Source: Pseudomonas peradeniyensis (lineage in GTDB: Bacteria; Pseudomonadota; Gammaproteobacteria; Pseudomonadales; Pseudomonadaceae). From it: a DNA stretch of 64,000 bases. The position numbers were made by a program, and so were the translations under genes. Every line of letters starts with the position of its first letter. The first letter of the stretch is position 1. Positions 18,842 through 28,017 of this stretch are shown here, piece by piece. The stretch is taken from NCBI RefSeq assembly GCF_014268935.2, contig NZ_JABWRJ020000001.1, positions 1,612,001-1,676,000 of the forward strand. The letters run 5' to 3'. The notes below the pieces were generated by a model. The model made no database searches. It was given only the letters and a program-made list of their open reading frames with translations, and was not told the origin of the DNA.

Positions 18842-18890
18842 GAGAGTCCTTGTTCGTGCTTGTCGGTCTTGAAACAGGGGCGCGCCGCGC

Positions 18891-19247
18891 TCAGCGCACG
18901 GCCTTGGGGTTGCTGATCGCCAGCCGGTCGAGCGTCACATGGCGCAGCGTCTCGACCAGGACGTGAGCGCTGTGCGGGGCGTCATGACGGCCTTGGCGAA
19001 TCGCCCGCGCCAGCTGGCTGCGGGCTTGCTGCAACGACGGGGCGGTCGTATCGTTCAGCGCGGCCAGGTGCGCCTGCTCTTGCAGGCCGACGACGGCGTC
19101 CAGGCGGTTTTCCCGGGCGGCGATGGCCATGGCGTTGGCGATCATCAATGTTGGGTAACGCAGCTCGCCGGGCAGTGCCGGCAATACCTGCTCGAGCAAG
19201 GTCTGGCGGGCAATTTCGAGTAGTTCATGGGCGTGTGGCTGGGTCAT
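18891..19247 (-). CDS. lvaB: DUF6285 protein, partner of the LvaA kinase (LvaB)
   Basis: A 118-residue, mostly helical, soluble protein with no catalytic motif that I can see. In P. putida the small LvaB protein is needed together with LvaA for phosphorylation of 4-hydroxyvaleryl-CoA. The gene overlaps the end of lvaA by 4 bp (ATGA), which fits equimolar production of a two-protein complex. Length and position match the known gene. Confidence 0.86.
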   Translation of the reverse strand: MTQPHAHELLEIARQTLLEQVLPALPGELRYPTLMIANAMAIAARENRLDAVVGLQEQAHLAALNDTTAPSLQQARSQLARAIRQGRHDAPHSAHVLVETLRHVTLDRLAISNPKAVR

Positions 19248-20302
19248 GGCGCATCGGCCCCGGTCATGTTCAGGATGTCGAGTTCAAGCTCCGGCAGCAG
19301 GCACGCCGTCAGGGCCAGCTCCAGGGAAGGTTCTTCGCCGGACAGGTGGCGCTGCCCCTGCTGCAGCGCGATCACCGCCCAGCGCAGGGTCGCCATGACC
19401 TGCCAGTAGTGCAGTTGGTGAGGCTCGATCCACAGTGGCGATACTTGATGGTAGCCACGCAGGAAGTCCGCCAGCTGGCCGATGCCGCCGGCTTCCAGGT
19501 CAGGGCGCGTGAACCGCCAGCAGGGGGCGGTGAACCAGCCCAGGTCCTCGCAAGGGTCGCCCCAGCCGGTGAACTCCCAGTCCAGCACCGCCTCCAGCCC
19601 CTGCTCACTGGCCAGGTAATTGCCGGTGCGGTAGTCGCGGTGCAGCAGGCACAGACGGCTGTCGCGCGGGGCATGCAGCTCGCACCAGCGCAGGCCCCAC
19701 TCCAGCGCCGGGTAGGCATCGTCGAGAGTGTCGAGGTAACGACGATAGGCATCGACGGTGGCCAGGGCCGGCGAACGCTGCGGCACGGGCAAAAAGTCCA
19801 ATGCCGCACTCGGCGGGCGGATCTGATGCAGGCGTGCCAGGTTGGCGCCGAGCTGCTCTGCCAGCCGAGCCTGGCCCTGGGCGCCCGCCCCTGCGCTTAG
19901 CAACCGCCCAGCAGCGGCACCCGGCACGTATTCCATCAGGAAGAACACCCGCCCGTGGATCTGGGTATCTCGGCACAGCCAGAGCGGCCGCGGCACTTTC
20001 ACCCCGGCTTGGTAGGCCACCTGCAACACGGCGAACTCCTGGGTACGGTCGAGGCTGGCCGGCAGCGCGGACAGCGCGTCGCTGCGCAACACCCAGCGCC
20101 GGGCGCCGGCCCAGGGGCCGCCCTCGATCAGTAGTTCAAGCAGCCAGTTTTCCTGGATGGCACCGCCGCTCAGGCGCTTACGGGTTTGCATGACAACGCG
20201 TGTTGCCGTTGCCTGCTCACGGATGAAGTCGACAAGGCGCTGCTCATCGGCCGAGACCGCGAGCGCGTCGCCTGCCGGACAAGTCGTAGAGGAACTGCTC
20301 AT
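19244..20302 (-). CDS. lvaA: phosphotransferase-family 4-hydroxyacyl-CoA kinase (LvaA)
   Basis: A 352-residue protein with the aminoglycoside-phosphotransferase (APH) fold. The catalytic loop CLLHRDYRTGNYLA gives H221, D223 and N228, and the metal-binding aspartate is D241 in VLDWEFTGWGDP. In P. putida LvaA with LvaB uses ATP to phosphorylate the 4-hydroxyl of 4-hydroxyvaleryl-CoA. It is the first gene of the operon and is preceded by a good sigma-54 promoter (20348-20364), which fits the divergent sigma-54 activator gene. Confidence 0.88.
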   Translation of the reverse strand: MSSSSTTCPAGDALAVSADEQRLVDFIREQATATRVVMQTRKRLSGGAIQENWLLELLIEGGPWAGARRWVLRSDALSALPASLDRTQEFAVLQVAYQAGVKVPRPLWLCRDTQIHGRVFFLMEYVPGAAAGRLLSAGAGAQGQARLAEQLGANLARLHQIRPPSAALDFLPVPQRSPALATVDAYRRYLDTLDDAYPALEWGLRWCELHAPRDSRLCLLHRDYRTGNYLASEQGLEAVLDWEFTGWGDPCEDLGWFTAPCWRFTRPDLEAGGIGQLADFLRGYHQVSPLWIEPHQLHYWQVMATLRWAVIALQQGQRHLSGEEPSLELALTACLLPELELDILNMTGADAP

Positions 20303-20347
20303 GAATCAATGGTCCTGCCTTCGGTTTCAAGTGGGCAGTTCAGCTAG

Positions 20348-20364
20348 AGCAACGCCCGGGCCAA
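20348..20364 (-). promoter_or_regulatory. sigma-54 promoter of the lva operon
   Basis: Read on the minus strand, TTGGCCCGGGCGTTGCT matches the -24/-12 consensus YTGGCACGRNNNTTGCW at every position but one (C for A). It lies 46-62 nt upstream of the lvaA start, leaving room for a leader of about 30 nt. Confidence 0.8.
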
Positions 20365-20462
20365 CTTTGCGCGGATCATCTGCAGGCCCCGTCACACCTA
20401 GCCTGCAGCGGCTCATTGGAAAGGCTGGCGAAGCGCTGCATTGCATATACGAAACAAATTAG

Positions 20463-20490
20463 TTCAGGATTGAAACACTTCAATTCTGAA
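20463..20490. promoter_or_regulatory. inverted repeat, candidate LvaR binding site
   Basis: TTCAGGATTGAA and TTCAATTCTGAA are reverse complements at 11 of 12 positions and are separated by ACAC. The site ends 11 nt before the lvaR start and lies about 100 nt upstream of the lva -24 element. It could serve both as the enhancer for the operon and as an autoregulatory site. Confidence 0.65.
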
Positions 20491-20501
20491 CAGGCACCGC
20501 C

Positions 20502-22448
20502 ATGCACTCCCCCACCTCCCAGGTCGTCGTGCTGATCAGCCACCTGCAGCGCCCCCGGCAACGCAGCCGCCTCGCGCAAATGGTGGCCGGGCTCGCCGCG
20601 GACTACCCCGACACCCACATCGAAGTGCTCGACACCTCGGTGAGCGAGGCGTTGCAAGCCGCCCGCGAGCTGGAATTGCGCGGCGAAGCCGACGTGTTCA
20701 TCTGCGCAGGGGCCACTGCCGCCTACCTGCGCAAGCACCTGGCGCGCCCGGTACTGACGATGCGTGTGGGCGGCGATGACCTGCTGCGGGCGCTGGGGCA
20801 GGCGCGCGAGCATGCCTCGCAAGTGGCCTTGCTCAGCTACAACCGCATCGACCAGGGCCTTAAGGCCATGGCCGCACTGTTCACCGTGCAGGTTCACCAG
20901 GCCGCCTACACATCCCTGGAAGAAGCGCGCCAAGCGGTCGAACAGGCCGCCCAGCTGGGATGTCGCAGCATCATCGGCTCATCGACTGTGGTGGAACTGG
21001 CGGAACAGGTTGGCCTGCACGGCGTGCTGTCACTGAGCGAAGACACGGTGCGCAAGTCGCTCGAAGAGGCCTTGGGCATTCTCGACAGCCAACGTATCGA
21101 GATCGCCAAGCGCCGGCACTTGAACGCAGTGCTGCAACATATCCCCACCGGCGTGGCGGCGATCGACAACCAAGGCGTGGTGCAGTCGCTGAATCCGGCC
21201 CTGGCCCATCTGCTGGATTTGCCCCTTAGCGCGGCCCTGGGCCGTCCGTTGCAGCAGCTGTGCCCGGAACTGGACCTGGAGCAGGCGTTTGCGGAGGGTG
21301 GCGAAGAAAACCGGGTGATCCGGCTCGGCTCACATGCAGTGGTCAGCAACCTACTGCCGATCCTGGAGAATGGCCAGCGCACCGGCCTGGTTCTGACCTG
21401 CCAGGACACCACCGCCGTGCAGCGCGCGGACCAACGCATCCGCTCCACCCGCCGCCCCGGCGCCTTTACCGCCCGATACCGCCTCGAGCAGCTCGACGGC
21501 AACAGCCGGGCCAACCGGGAAATGCTGCAGTTGGCCAGGCGTTTCGCCGCCAGCCAGTCAACCATCCTGATCACCGGTGAAAGCGGTACCGGCAAAGAGC
21601 TTCTGGCCCAGGGCATCCATAACGAAAGCCCTCGCCGGCAGGGCCCCTTCGTCGCTATCAACTGCGCGGCGTTCCCGGAGTCGCTGCTGGAAAGCGAACT
21701 GTTCGGCTATGAGGAAGGCGCCTTCAGCGGCTCGCGCAAGGGCGGCAAGCCCGGCCTGTTCGAAGTGGCTCACCGTGGCACGCTGTTCCTCGACGAAATA
21801 GGCGACATGCCCGTGTCACTGCAGACGCGCTTGTTGCGGGTACTGCAGGAGCGCGAGGTCCTGCGCCTGGGCGGCACCGAGCCGATCGCGATCGATGTGC
21901 GCATCATCGCCGCCACCCATCAGGACCTAAGTGCTGCGATACAAGATGGCGATTTTCGTACCGACCTGTATTACCGGCTCAACATCCTGCGCCTACAGAC
22001 CACGCCCTTGCGCGAGCGCCCCGAGGATATCGCCCTGATCTGTCGAGGCATCAGCCAGCGCCTGCTGGTCCAAGGTCAGCCGCCCGGCGCGGCGGAGGTG
22101 CCAGGCGCCCTGCTGCCTTACCTGGCACGTTATGGGTGGCCAGGCAATGTGCGTGAGCTGGAGAACGTGATCGAGCGGGCGATGCTCTCGGCCCGCGAAC
22201 TGCTGGGAGAGCACGGCGTAGACGAACAGTATCTGGCGCGGGTGCTGCCCGAGCTGTGCCAAAGTGTCGCACCAACCAGCCGTGCCAGGCCCTCCAGGGA
22301 GTCGGACCTGCACAGCATCGGCAAGGCCGCCCAGCTGCGGCATGTGCAGGAAACCCTGGACAACTGCCAGGGCAATCTCGACGATGCGGCGCGGCAGTTA
22401 GGAATCAGTCGGACCACGTTATGGCGAAGGCTCAGGTCAGTGCGGTGA
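20502..22448 (+). CDS. lvaR: sigma-54-dependent activator of the levulinate operon (LvaR)
   Basis: A 648-residue enhancer-binding protein. Residues 1 to about 190 resemble the PrpR N-terminal sensor domain, followed by a PAS-like region to about 310. The AAA+ domain has Walker A GESGTGKE (about 363-370) and Walker [11 protein letters not shown] Fis-type helix-turn-helix ends the protein ([18 protein letters not shown]). The sigma-54-contacting loop reads GAFSGS rather than the usual GAFTGA. It is divergent from lvaA, which has a sigma-54 promoter, and matches the position of lvaR in P. putida. The effector is probably levulinate, 4-hydroxyvalerate or a CoA ester. Confidence 0.88.
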   Translation: MHSPTSQVVVLISHLQRPRQRSRLAQMVAGLAADYPDTHIEVLDTSVSEALQAARELELRGEADVFICAGATAAYLRKHLARPVLTMRVGGDDLLRALGQAREHASQVALLSYNRIDQGLKAMAALFTVQVHQAAYTSLEEARQAVEQAAQLGCRSIIGSSTVVELAEQVGLHGVLSLSEDTVRKSLEEALGILDSQRIEIAKRRHLNAVLQHIPTGVAAIDNQGVVQSLNPALAHLLDLPLSAALGRPLQQLCPELDLEQAFAEGGEENRVIRLGSHAVVSNLLPILENGQRTGLVLTCQDTTAVQRADQRIRSTRRPGAFTARYRLEQLDGNSRANREMLQLARRFAASQSTILITGESGTGKELLAQGIHNESPRRQGPFVAINCAAFPESLLESELFGYEEGAFSGSRKGGKPGLFEVAHRGTLFLDEIGDMPVSLQTRLLRVLQEREVLRLGGTEPIAIDVRIIAATHQDLSAAIQDGDFRTDLYYRLNILRLQTTPLRERPEDIALICRGISQRLLVQGQPPGAAEVPGALLPYLARYGWPGNVRELENVIERAMLSARELLGEHGVDEQYLARVLPELCQSVAPTSRARPSRESDLHSIGKAAQLRHVQETLDNCQGNLDDAARQLGISRTTLWRRLRSVR

Positions 22449-22991
22449 ATCAGGTACTTAGCCAACCAAAGGCCAATTACCGATCAAGTATCGTTCCGCG
22501 TCGACGGAAGACATTAGTCACGAGCGCTCCAGGACAGGCGCGGGCCCGCCCAGTTTCCAGCCACTGCACCTTGGAGATGCACTGATGCCCACCGTATACA
22601 ACATCGATGGCTAGCCGAAATCGCCATTCTCGATCGCGTATCCTACTGAGAGTATCGAGGGGTATTTCTGGGGGTACATTTCTGCTTCTGCAATCCATAA
22701 ATCCCGCCCTAGAGCCCTGTCCAAATGTTCTTCGGTGAGTCACCTCGGCCAGCCTCTCCGGCGGCGGCATATCCTCAGCCGTCAGCGCTTTTCTACTCCC
22801 GCAACTGACCAAAACCCTCGAGACACTTGTGCAGAGCGCATCAAATTGATTCCGCGCCTTTGCAATACGACGAGCGCCTACATTGTTTCACAATCTACTG
22901 AAACACTTAACTTCTAAGGCTGCGTCTCGGTATATTGGGTCTGATAAGCCACAGGTTATCCGAACCTATTGCAACGTTGAGCGAGAAGACA
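22449..22991. other. gene-poor junction between lvaR and the accessory block
   Basis: About 540 bp with no intact gene. On the minus strand between about 22612 and 22800 lies a coding-like stretch that seems frameshifted. The last 150 bp before the recombinase are AT-richer and may hold its promoter. No tRNA or clear attachment site is visible. Confidence 0.4.
22612..22738 (-). pseudogene. possible remnant of an unknown gene
   Basis: One minus-strand frame, running directly to a stop at 22612, reads as ordinary protein: EEHLDRALGRDLWIAEAE, then YPQKYPSILS, ending NGDFG. A stop codon cuts it off at its upstream end (about 22738). The adjacent frame continues as a proline- and glutamate-rich stretch to about 22812. 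This suggests a frameshifted 3' end of a gene lost when the accessory block arrived. I do not recognise the family. Confidence 0.25.
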
Positions 22992-24101
22992 TTGACAGAG
23001 CCGGTACAGATGCCCTCCTCCCAGCCGCTGGTGCTAACAGAGTTGGCCGACAGCACCCGCGCCGCGGCTGAGGCATTCATCGCGGCAGGCACTGCGGCCA
23101 ACACCGTGCGCAGCTACCAAAGCGCCCTCACCTACTGGTCCGCTTGGCTGCGGTTGCGTTATCGCCGCTCGCTCGGAGACGGCCCGTTGCCACCCGAGGT
23201 CGCCGTGCAATTTATCGTGGATCACCTGGCCAGGCCCGATACTAATGGCGGCTGGACACACCTGCTGCCCCCAACCGTCGACGCTGCACTAGTTGCAGCC
23301 AAGATCAAGGGCAAGTCGGGGCCACTGGCTTTTAGTACAGTCAGCCACCGCTTGGCGGTTTTGGCTAAATGGCATCGCCTGCAACACTGGACCAACCCAA
23401 GTGAGGCTCCAGAAGTCAAAACCCTGCTGCGAGAGGCGCGCAAGGCCCAAACACGCCAAGGCGTATCCGTGCGAAAGAAGACCGCAATTGTGCTGGAGCC
23501 GCTGCAGGCGATGCTCGCCACCTGCACCGATGGCGTGCGTGGGGTTCGCGATCGCGCCCTGCTGTTGCTTGCCTGGAGCGGTGGTGGCCGGCGCCGCTCG
23601 GAAATCGTCGCATTGCAGACCGAGGACTTGCGCCGTCTGGAAGCCGACACTTGGCTATATGTGCTTGGGGCAACCAAAACCGACAGTAGTGGCGTGCGTC
23701 GGGAAAAACCGCTGCAGGGGCCGGCGGCACAGGCACTTAACGCCTGGCTCGCTGTAGCACCGGCCACCAATGGCCCGCTGTTTCGCCGCTTGTACAAAGG
23801 GGGCCGGGTCGCGACTGTTGGCCTGTCCGGTGACCAGATCGCGCGCATTGTCAAACGTCGCGCGGCACTGGCAGGCCTCGACGGTGACTGGGCGGCACAC
23901 AGCCTCCGCTCGGGCTTCGTCACCGAGGCAGGACGCCAGGGTGTGCCTCTGGGCGAGGTGATGGCGATGACCGAGCACCGTAGCGTCAGCACCGTAATGG
24001 GTTACTTCCAGTCGGGGTCGTTACTGGGCAGTCGTGTCAGCCAGTTAATGACCACTTCTTCATCGGAAAAAGACAGCCCTGACGAGGTAGAGGACGGCTA
24101 A
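22992..24101 (+). CDS. tyrosine-type site-specific recombinase
   Basis: A tyrosine recombinase of about 369 residues with an N-terminal SAM-like core-binding domain (about 15-110) and a C-terminal catalytic domain. The catalytic set is complete: Arg in SGGGRRRSEI, Lys in GATKTD, HSLR, the second His in TEHRS and the nucleophile Tyr in VMGYFQ. No ATG fits well. I favour the TTG at 22992 with a GAGAAG site, but a TTG at 22935 and an ATG at 23010 are also in frame. A fragment of a second, similar recombinase lies just downstream (24111). The gene may integrate or resolve the neighbouring transposon-like block. Confidence 0.82.
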   Translation: MTEPVQMPSSQPLVLTELADSTRAAAEAFIAAGTAANTVRSYQSALTYWSAWLRLRYRRSLGDGPLPPEVAVQFIVDHLARPDTNGGWTHLLPPTVDAALVAAKIKGKSGPLAFSTVSHRLAVLAKWHRLQHWTNPSEAPEVKTLLREARKAQTRQGVSVRKKTAIVLEPLQAMLATCTDGVRGVRDRALLLLAWSGGGRRRSEIVALQTEDLRRLEADTWLYVLGATKTDSSGVRREKPLQGPAAQALNAWLAVAPATNGPLFRRLYKGGRVATVGLSGDQIARIVKRRAALAGLDGDWAAHSLRSGFVTEAGRQGVPLGEVMAMTEHRSVSTVMGYFQSGSLLGSRVSQLMTTSSSEKDSPDEVEDG

Positions 24102-24110
24102 CCCTTGCTC

Positions 24111-24179
24111 CTGAAGCGGCGCGCGGCGATGGCAGGTCTTGACGGGGACCGGGCAGCTTACTGTCGTCTACACCTCTAG
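24111..24179 (+). pseudogene. fragment of a second tyrosine recombinase gene
   Basis: This frame encodes KRRAAMAGLDGDRAA and then ends in a stop. It matches KRRAALAGLDGDWAA of the intact recombinase just upstream at 13 of 15 residues, and the DNA is diverged rather than identical. Similarity stops about 50 bp in. It is a leftover of a related recombinase gene from deletion or recombination between copies. Confidence 0.6.
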
Positions 24180-24352
24180 CCGCTGTATTGCCCGCAGAGC
24201 GGACGACGGCAGCATCGCACAATGCTCAAGAATGCTATGGGCAACGTGCAGTGACGCTTTGCTACACTCTTTGCCTACCTAACCAATCGCCACCTTAAAG
24301 CAGCGTAAGCCTCCCCGAACTGCTTAACGTAGATGGTAGGCCGGAGCCACCG

Positions 24353-25582
24353 ATGCCGCAGACGCAAAAGATCTACTTCATCCCCCCGCTGGATCAGGAG
24401 ATCTCTCATTATCTGATGCAGACCATACCTGCGCGCCGGCGACGTAAAGTGGCGCGCTATCTTCAGCATTTCGACCTCTGGTTGCGCAACACCCATTATA
24501 AATCCCTGAACCATAATCCCCTACCGCTCGAAGCTTATGTGTATTTTTATCTCTGCCACATAAGCCTCTACCCTGGCTCACTGCCGCCCTCAGAACCAAG
24601 GGATTACTACCTAGAAGTAGATATTGATGAGTTGCTCATCGATCGAAAGCTCAAAGGATTGGGTCGGCTGACCAGTCGTCAAGCGGCATCTCGCGTGGCT
24701 GCAGCCATGAAGTGGCAAGAGCATCGCTTTGGCAAAATTCTAGACCCGATGCGTTCAAGCATGAAAAAACTTTACACCCAAGCCAAATACTTTTCCTGCG
24801 TCACTGAGTTAACCGCGAAAGCTGAGCTCAACTCAGCTGAACTGTTCGAGCAGGTCAACGAAACGTGCAGAGGTGTGGAGCACTGGGTCAGAGATCTCGT
24901 GATGGTTAGCTTATTAAAAGAAACGAGATGCACCACCAAAGATTTGGCCGAAGCAAAATGCGTCGATTTTTTCCACGAACTCAGTGATCGTTGGTACTTC
25001 CAATTCGGCATGAACAAAAAGATTTACCTTACCCAGGGGTGTGCAACCCTCCTTCAGGTGCTCCTAGGGCGACATCATCATTTGGAGAAGTATCGGGTTA
25101 ATCATCAACAGCTATTCAGCATGGGCGATGCTGGCGTCGAATTCAAGATGGATGCCCACGAGGTAGAACTCGTGTTGGAACGTCGTTACCGCTTTGCCCT
25201 AATGCTACGCAGCGTGAACTGCGCACCGGTTGTCAATCTTTATAATCCAGGCGCAACGCCTTTTCCGGAGGAGTTTGTCAGTGAGCGTGCAGCTCCTATT
25301 CCACCCCAAGGAAAAACTCACAAAGTCATCAATCTCCAATTTACAGCAGACTTTGACAAGCCACTTGATCTTCCTAGTTTCTCAGTACCTCAAGACCAAT
25401 ATTTCTACGAAGATTGGGATGCTGCGGTTCGCCAATCCAGCTTGGCAGTGGTAGAACCGAAGGTTGTGCACATCGATAAAACACCACCCGGGTCGCAGAA
25501 TACCAACCTGCAGCACCGGCGTGTGCTGATTGCCGGCGAAAGTATCGATGAAACGGCTTGGGCCGATTGTGGTGAAGACTAA
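24353..25582 (+). CDS. unrecognised 409-residue protein of the accessory block
   Basis: I do not recognise this protein. It is soluble and rich in basic residues in its first 40 positions (ARRRRKVARYLQHF), with a helical middle part. The stretch VMVSLLKETRCTTKDLAEAK (about 180-199) recalls the first catalytic-domain helices of tyrosine recombinases, but I find no HxxR or catalytic Tyr box, so it could be a decayed relative or an accessory DNA-binding protein. A GGAG site lies 7 nt before the ATG. It is AT-richer than the chromosome and converges with the tniQ-like gene only 7 nt away, so it probably travels with the transposition genes. Confidence 0.7.
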   Translation: MPQTQKIYFIPPLDQEISHYLMQTIPARRRRKVARYLQHFDLWLRNTHYKSLNHNPLPLEAYVYFYLCHISLYPGSLPPSEPRDYYLEVDIDELLIDRKLKGLGRLTSRQAASRVAAAMKWQEHRFGKILDPMRSSMKKLYTQAKYFSCVTELTAKAELNSAELFEQVNETCRGVEHWVRDLVMVSLLKETRCTTKDLAEAKCVDFFHELSDRWYFQFGMNKKIYLTQGCATLLQVLLGRHHHLEKYRVNHQQLFSMGDAGVEFKMDAHEVELVLERRYRFALMLRSVNCAPVVNLYNPGATPFPEEFVSERAAPIPPQGKTHKVINLQFTADFDKPLDLPSFSVPQDQYFYEDWDAAVRQSSLAVVEPKVVHIDKTPPGSQNTNLQHRRVLIAGESIDETAWADCGED

Positions 25583-25589
25583 TCATTGA

Positions 25590-27020
25590 TCAATGTGACA
25601 GTGAAAGAAACGTCTCTCGCTGCACTGGCTTGCTCACCTTCCACCAACGGAGTTCAGCGAAAGCGGAGCGGGCTGAAAAGTGGAACTCGCAAGCGGCTTG
25701 TTGCGGCAGGACAATCAGCGCCCACGCAGTGGGTCCCAACCACCGGCGATAGACGACACGACTGGCATCCGTTTTGGAGCAGGTTGGCTCCACTTCTGAT
25801 AGCCGGTGTAGCTGCGTACTCATGAAAAAAAGAATTTCGTGAGCTAATATTTTCGACATCAGCCATTTCTTTTCGCGCCCTCCTTTTAGCGAGGCAAATA
25901 CGTCATGCGTCCGCTTCGACTCAAGCCAGGTTCTCAGTTTTCTGATGGTACAGGAGCTAGCTTTCGAGTACAGGTCGGAGGGCGTTTGAACCCCGCACCA
26001 AAAACATAGCCAGTCAAGATAGCCAACAAGTTGATACCCTTGCGTGGGTACCTCACTCTGTTCGACACTCCGCCACATCACGGCGAGCTTATACTGGCTG
26101 AGCTTGATTCCGGGAAGATACCGCTTTCGCATGTGCCTGAAGATACACTTCAAAATTGGGACGAACTCGTCAGCAGTTAGAACGACTACTTTTTCATTAA
26201 CTGGCGAGCAACGATTGATGTTGCTGACCCTGTAGAAGCCCGCAGTTTTATCGCCGCGACCGGATGCGGCCATTGATTGAACCTCACTGAACTGTTCACG
26301 CTGATGCACCGCGAAATCAGTGATGGCCGACGAAAACTGAGCGGTGTTATCAAAATAAATGTTGGTCGGCTGATTAACATCAAAAAATAGCTGGCGGTCC
26401 TTGCTACGCTCAAATATTCGATGCGCCAGATTCAGCCGTTCCAGCCCCAACCTATTCAAATAGGACCGGCCACTCTGCCCTTGCTTGAGTCGCAGTAGAT
26501 GACCACAATGCACACAGCTATATGGCTCATGGAACAATTTGCTGTTTAACGAGTAATCCATTGCCCCGCCGCAGGTCCGACACGCCTGGCTCAACTCGAT
26601 CTGATGGATCGGGCACTGCTTAATAAGCGAGTATTGGAACAGCGTGTAGTGCACACCACGTACCATGCACACCGGACACACTCTTAAATTGGTTGCGATG
26701 TGATCAATGCTCGGTACGGCAGCCGGCACTAAGAAAAGCGCGTCTTGCTGCACTGCAGCGAGAGTAAAACACTCTTTAAGCGCTACCGGACTCACAGACG
26801 CGCTGTCGGCAAGGCTTGGGAATCGGCTGCGCTTGCCGCTTCTCGCATTCTTTGCTGGTGCAAAGATCTTGACCAATGTATTCCCGTGGATGACGTTATA
26901 GAGCGCAAATCGGCATAGCAGCGAATAGGCTGACTCATAAGCCATATATCTTGGCGTCACCGGACAGTACCTGGATGTGACACTCAGCGTTTTAGTATCT
27001 GGAACAATGATCATGATCAA
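25590..27020 (-). CDS. TniQ-family target-selection protein
   Basis: A 476-residue TniQ/TnsD-like protein. The zinc-binding cluster is clear: C115-x2-C118, C136-x2-H139, C147-x2-C150 and C169-x2-C172, in the usual TniQ order after an N-terminal region with SAYSLLCRFALYN. These proteins direct Tn7-like transposases to target DNA by contacting the TnsC/TniB ATPase. The start overlaps the end of the ATPase gene by 4 bp (ATGA). It is the last gene of the tnsA-B-C-tniQ-like operon. Confidence 0.85.
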   Translation of the reverse strand: MIMIIVPDTKTLSVTSRYCPVTPRYMAYESAYSLLCRFALYNVIHGNTLVKIFAPAKNARSGKRSRFPSLADSASVSPVALKECFTLAAVQQDALFLVPAAVPSIDHIATNLRVCPVCMVRGVHYTLFQYSLIKQCPIHQIELSQACRTCGGAMDYSLNSKLFHEPYSCVHCGHLLRLKQGQSGRSYLNRLGLERLNLAHRIFERSKDRQLFFDVNQPTNIYFDNTAQFSSAITDFAVHQREQFSEVQSMAASGRGDKTAGFYRVSNINRCSPVNEKVVVLTADEFVPILKCIFRHMRKRYLPGIKLSQYKLAVMWRSVEQSEVPTQGYQLVGYLDWLCFWCGVQTPSDLYSKASSCTIRKLRTWLESKRTHDVFASLKGGREKKWLMSKILAHEILFFMSTQLHRLSEVEPTCSKTDASRVVYRRWLGPTAWALIVLPQQAACEFHFSARSAFAELRWWKVSKPVQRETFLSLSH

Positions 27021-28009
27021 GCGCTCGGATCAGCTGCTTTACTATTGCGCGTTGCGGCCTGAAACCAAGATTCACGTATAGATCGCAAACTGAACTCCCT
27101 GGTAATGGTGTAGCTTGGGTGATCCATGTCGACACTATCGCGCAAAATAATCTCTATTGTTTTACTGAAATACTGCATCGGTATTTCCATTTTGCTTTTC
27201 AGCTTCAACTCCTTATAAGCATCACAAAAGGCATCCCACAGTATGTCTTTCACTTGCGCCAGCCTAAAGCCATTGGCATATGCCTGTGGGACAAAGAATT
27301 TGGTGAACGTCCATGTGGAACTAGCCGGATAAGGAGTGCTGTCAAAAAAGCCAAGGCAGGTCGCGAAATCTTCTTTTTCGCGTATTCCGCGGAAAGGGTG
27401 CTCGTAAAGCATGAACCTATTAACAATAGCCTCTCCCTCCACCCCGGTATTGAGGAAGGCTTTCTTCTGATCCAGCAGTTGCTGCTGCCCTACTAGGATG
27501 GGAAGCAATGTCACACCCTTTAGTCGTAGGTCATTGTAGATATCCTTGATCCAGTCAAAATGCTGCTGCTGAAGCCGCTGAGCTTCATCAATGAACAGAA
27601 TAAAGACCTGCCGTGAATCCTTGCACGCCGCCTGCTCCATGAAATTCACTAACCGAAGATGTTTTTTTGAGAGGCTAACATTATCATTCCACTGCTTGTG
27701 ACCGACCACCGCCAACAGTGAGTTATAGAAATTACCTTTCGTGGCTGATATTTCCCGCTTCGCGTTGTAAATAACGACAGGAAAATCCGGAAAATCTTGC
27801 GTAAGGCATTGCTGGCAATAAAGCATTGCCCAGGTCTTACCGTAACGGGTATGCCCCCAGATGACTAAACCAGAGTCTCTGCGACGAATAACCTTAAGCA
27901 CAAGCGCGTAAGTCTCACCGATCGAAAATGTCGGAATCAAATACCGCTGATTGCAGACAGGATGAAGATCAACCTCGACGGGTCTCGTATCCTGGATATC
28001 CATTTGCAC
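27017..28009 (-). CDS. TnsC/TniB-like transposition ATPase
   Basis: A 330-residue AAA+ ATPase. Walker A is GHTRYGKT (52-59) and Walker B is VFILFIDEAQRL with D141 and E142; a sensor-type segment LLPILVGQQQLLD follows. In Tn7- and Tn5053-like elements this protein links the DDE transposase to the target selector and confers target immunity. It lies 8 nt after the transposase gene and overlaps tniQ, consistent with one operon. Confidence 0.85.
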   Translation of the reverse strand: MQMDIQDTRPVEVDLHPVCNQRYLIPTFSIGETYALVLKVIRRRDSGLVIWGHTRYGKTWAMLYCQQCLTQDFPDFPVVIYNAKREISATKGNFYNSLLAVVGHKQWNDNVSLSKKHLRLVNFMEQAACKDSRQVFILFIDEAQRLQQQHFDWIKDIYNDLRLKGVTLLPILVGQQQLLDQKKAFLNTGVEGEAIVNRFMLYEHPFRGIREKEDFATCLGFFDSTPYPASSTWTFTKFFVPQAYANGFRLAQVKDILWDAFCDAYKELKLKSKMEIPMQYFSKTIEIILRDSVDMDHPSYTITREFSLRSIRESWFQAATRNSKAADPSA

Positions 28010-28017
28010 CCTCTATT

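Noticed and set aside
24353..25582. Calling the 409-residue protein an active tyrosine recombinase
   Set aside because: Only a weak helix pattern fits; the HxxR and catalytic tyrosine boxes are missing.
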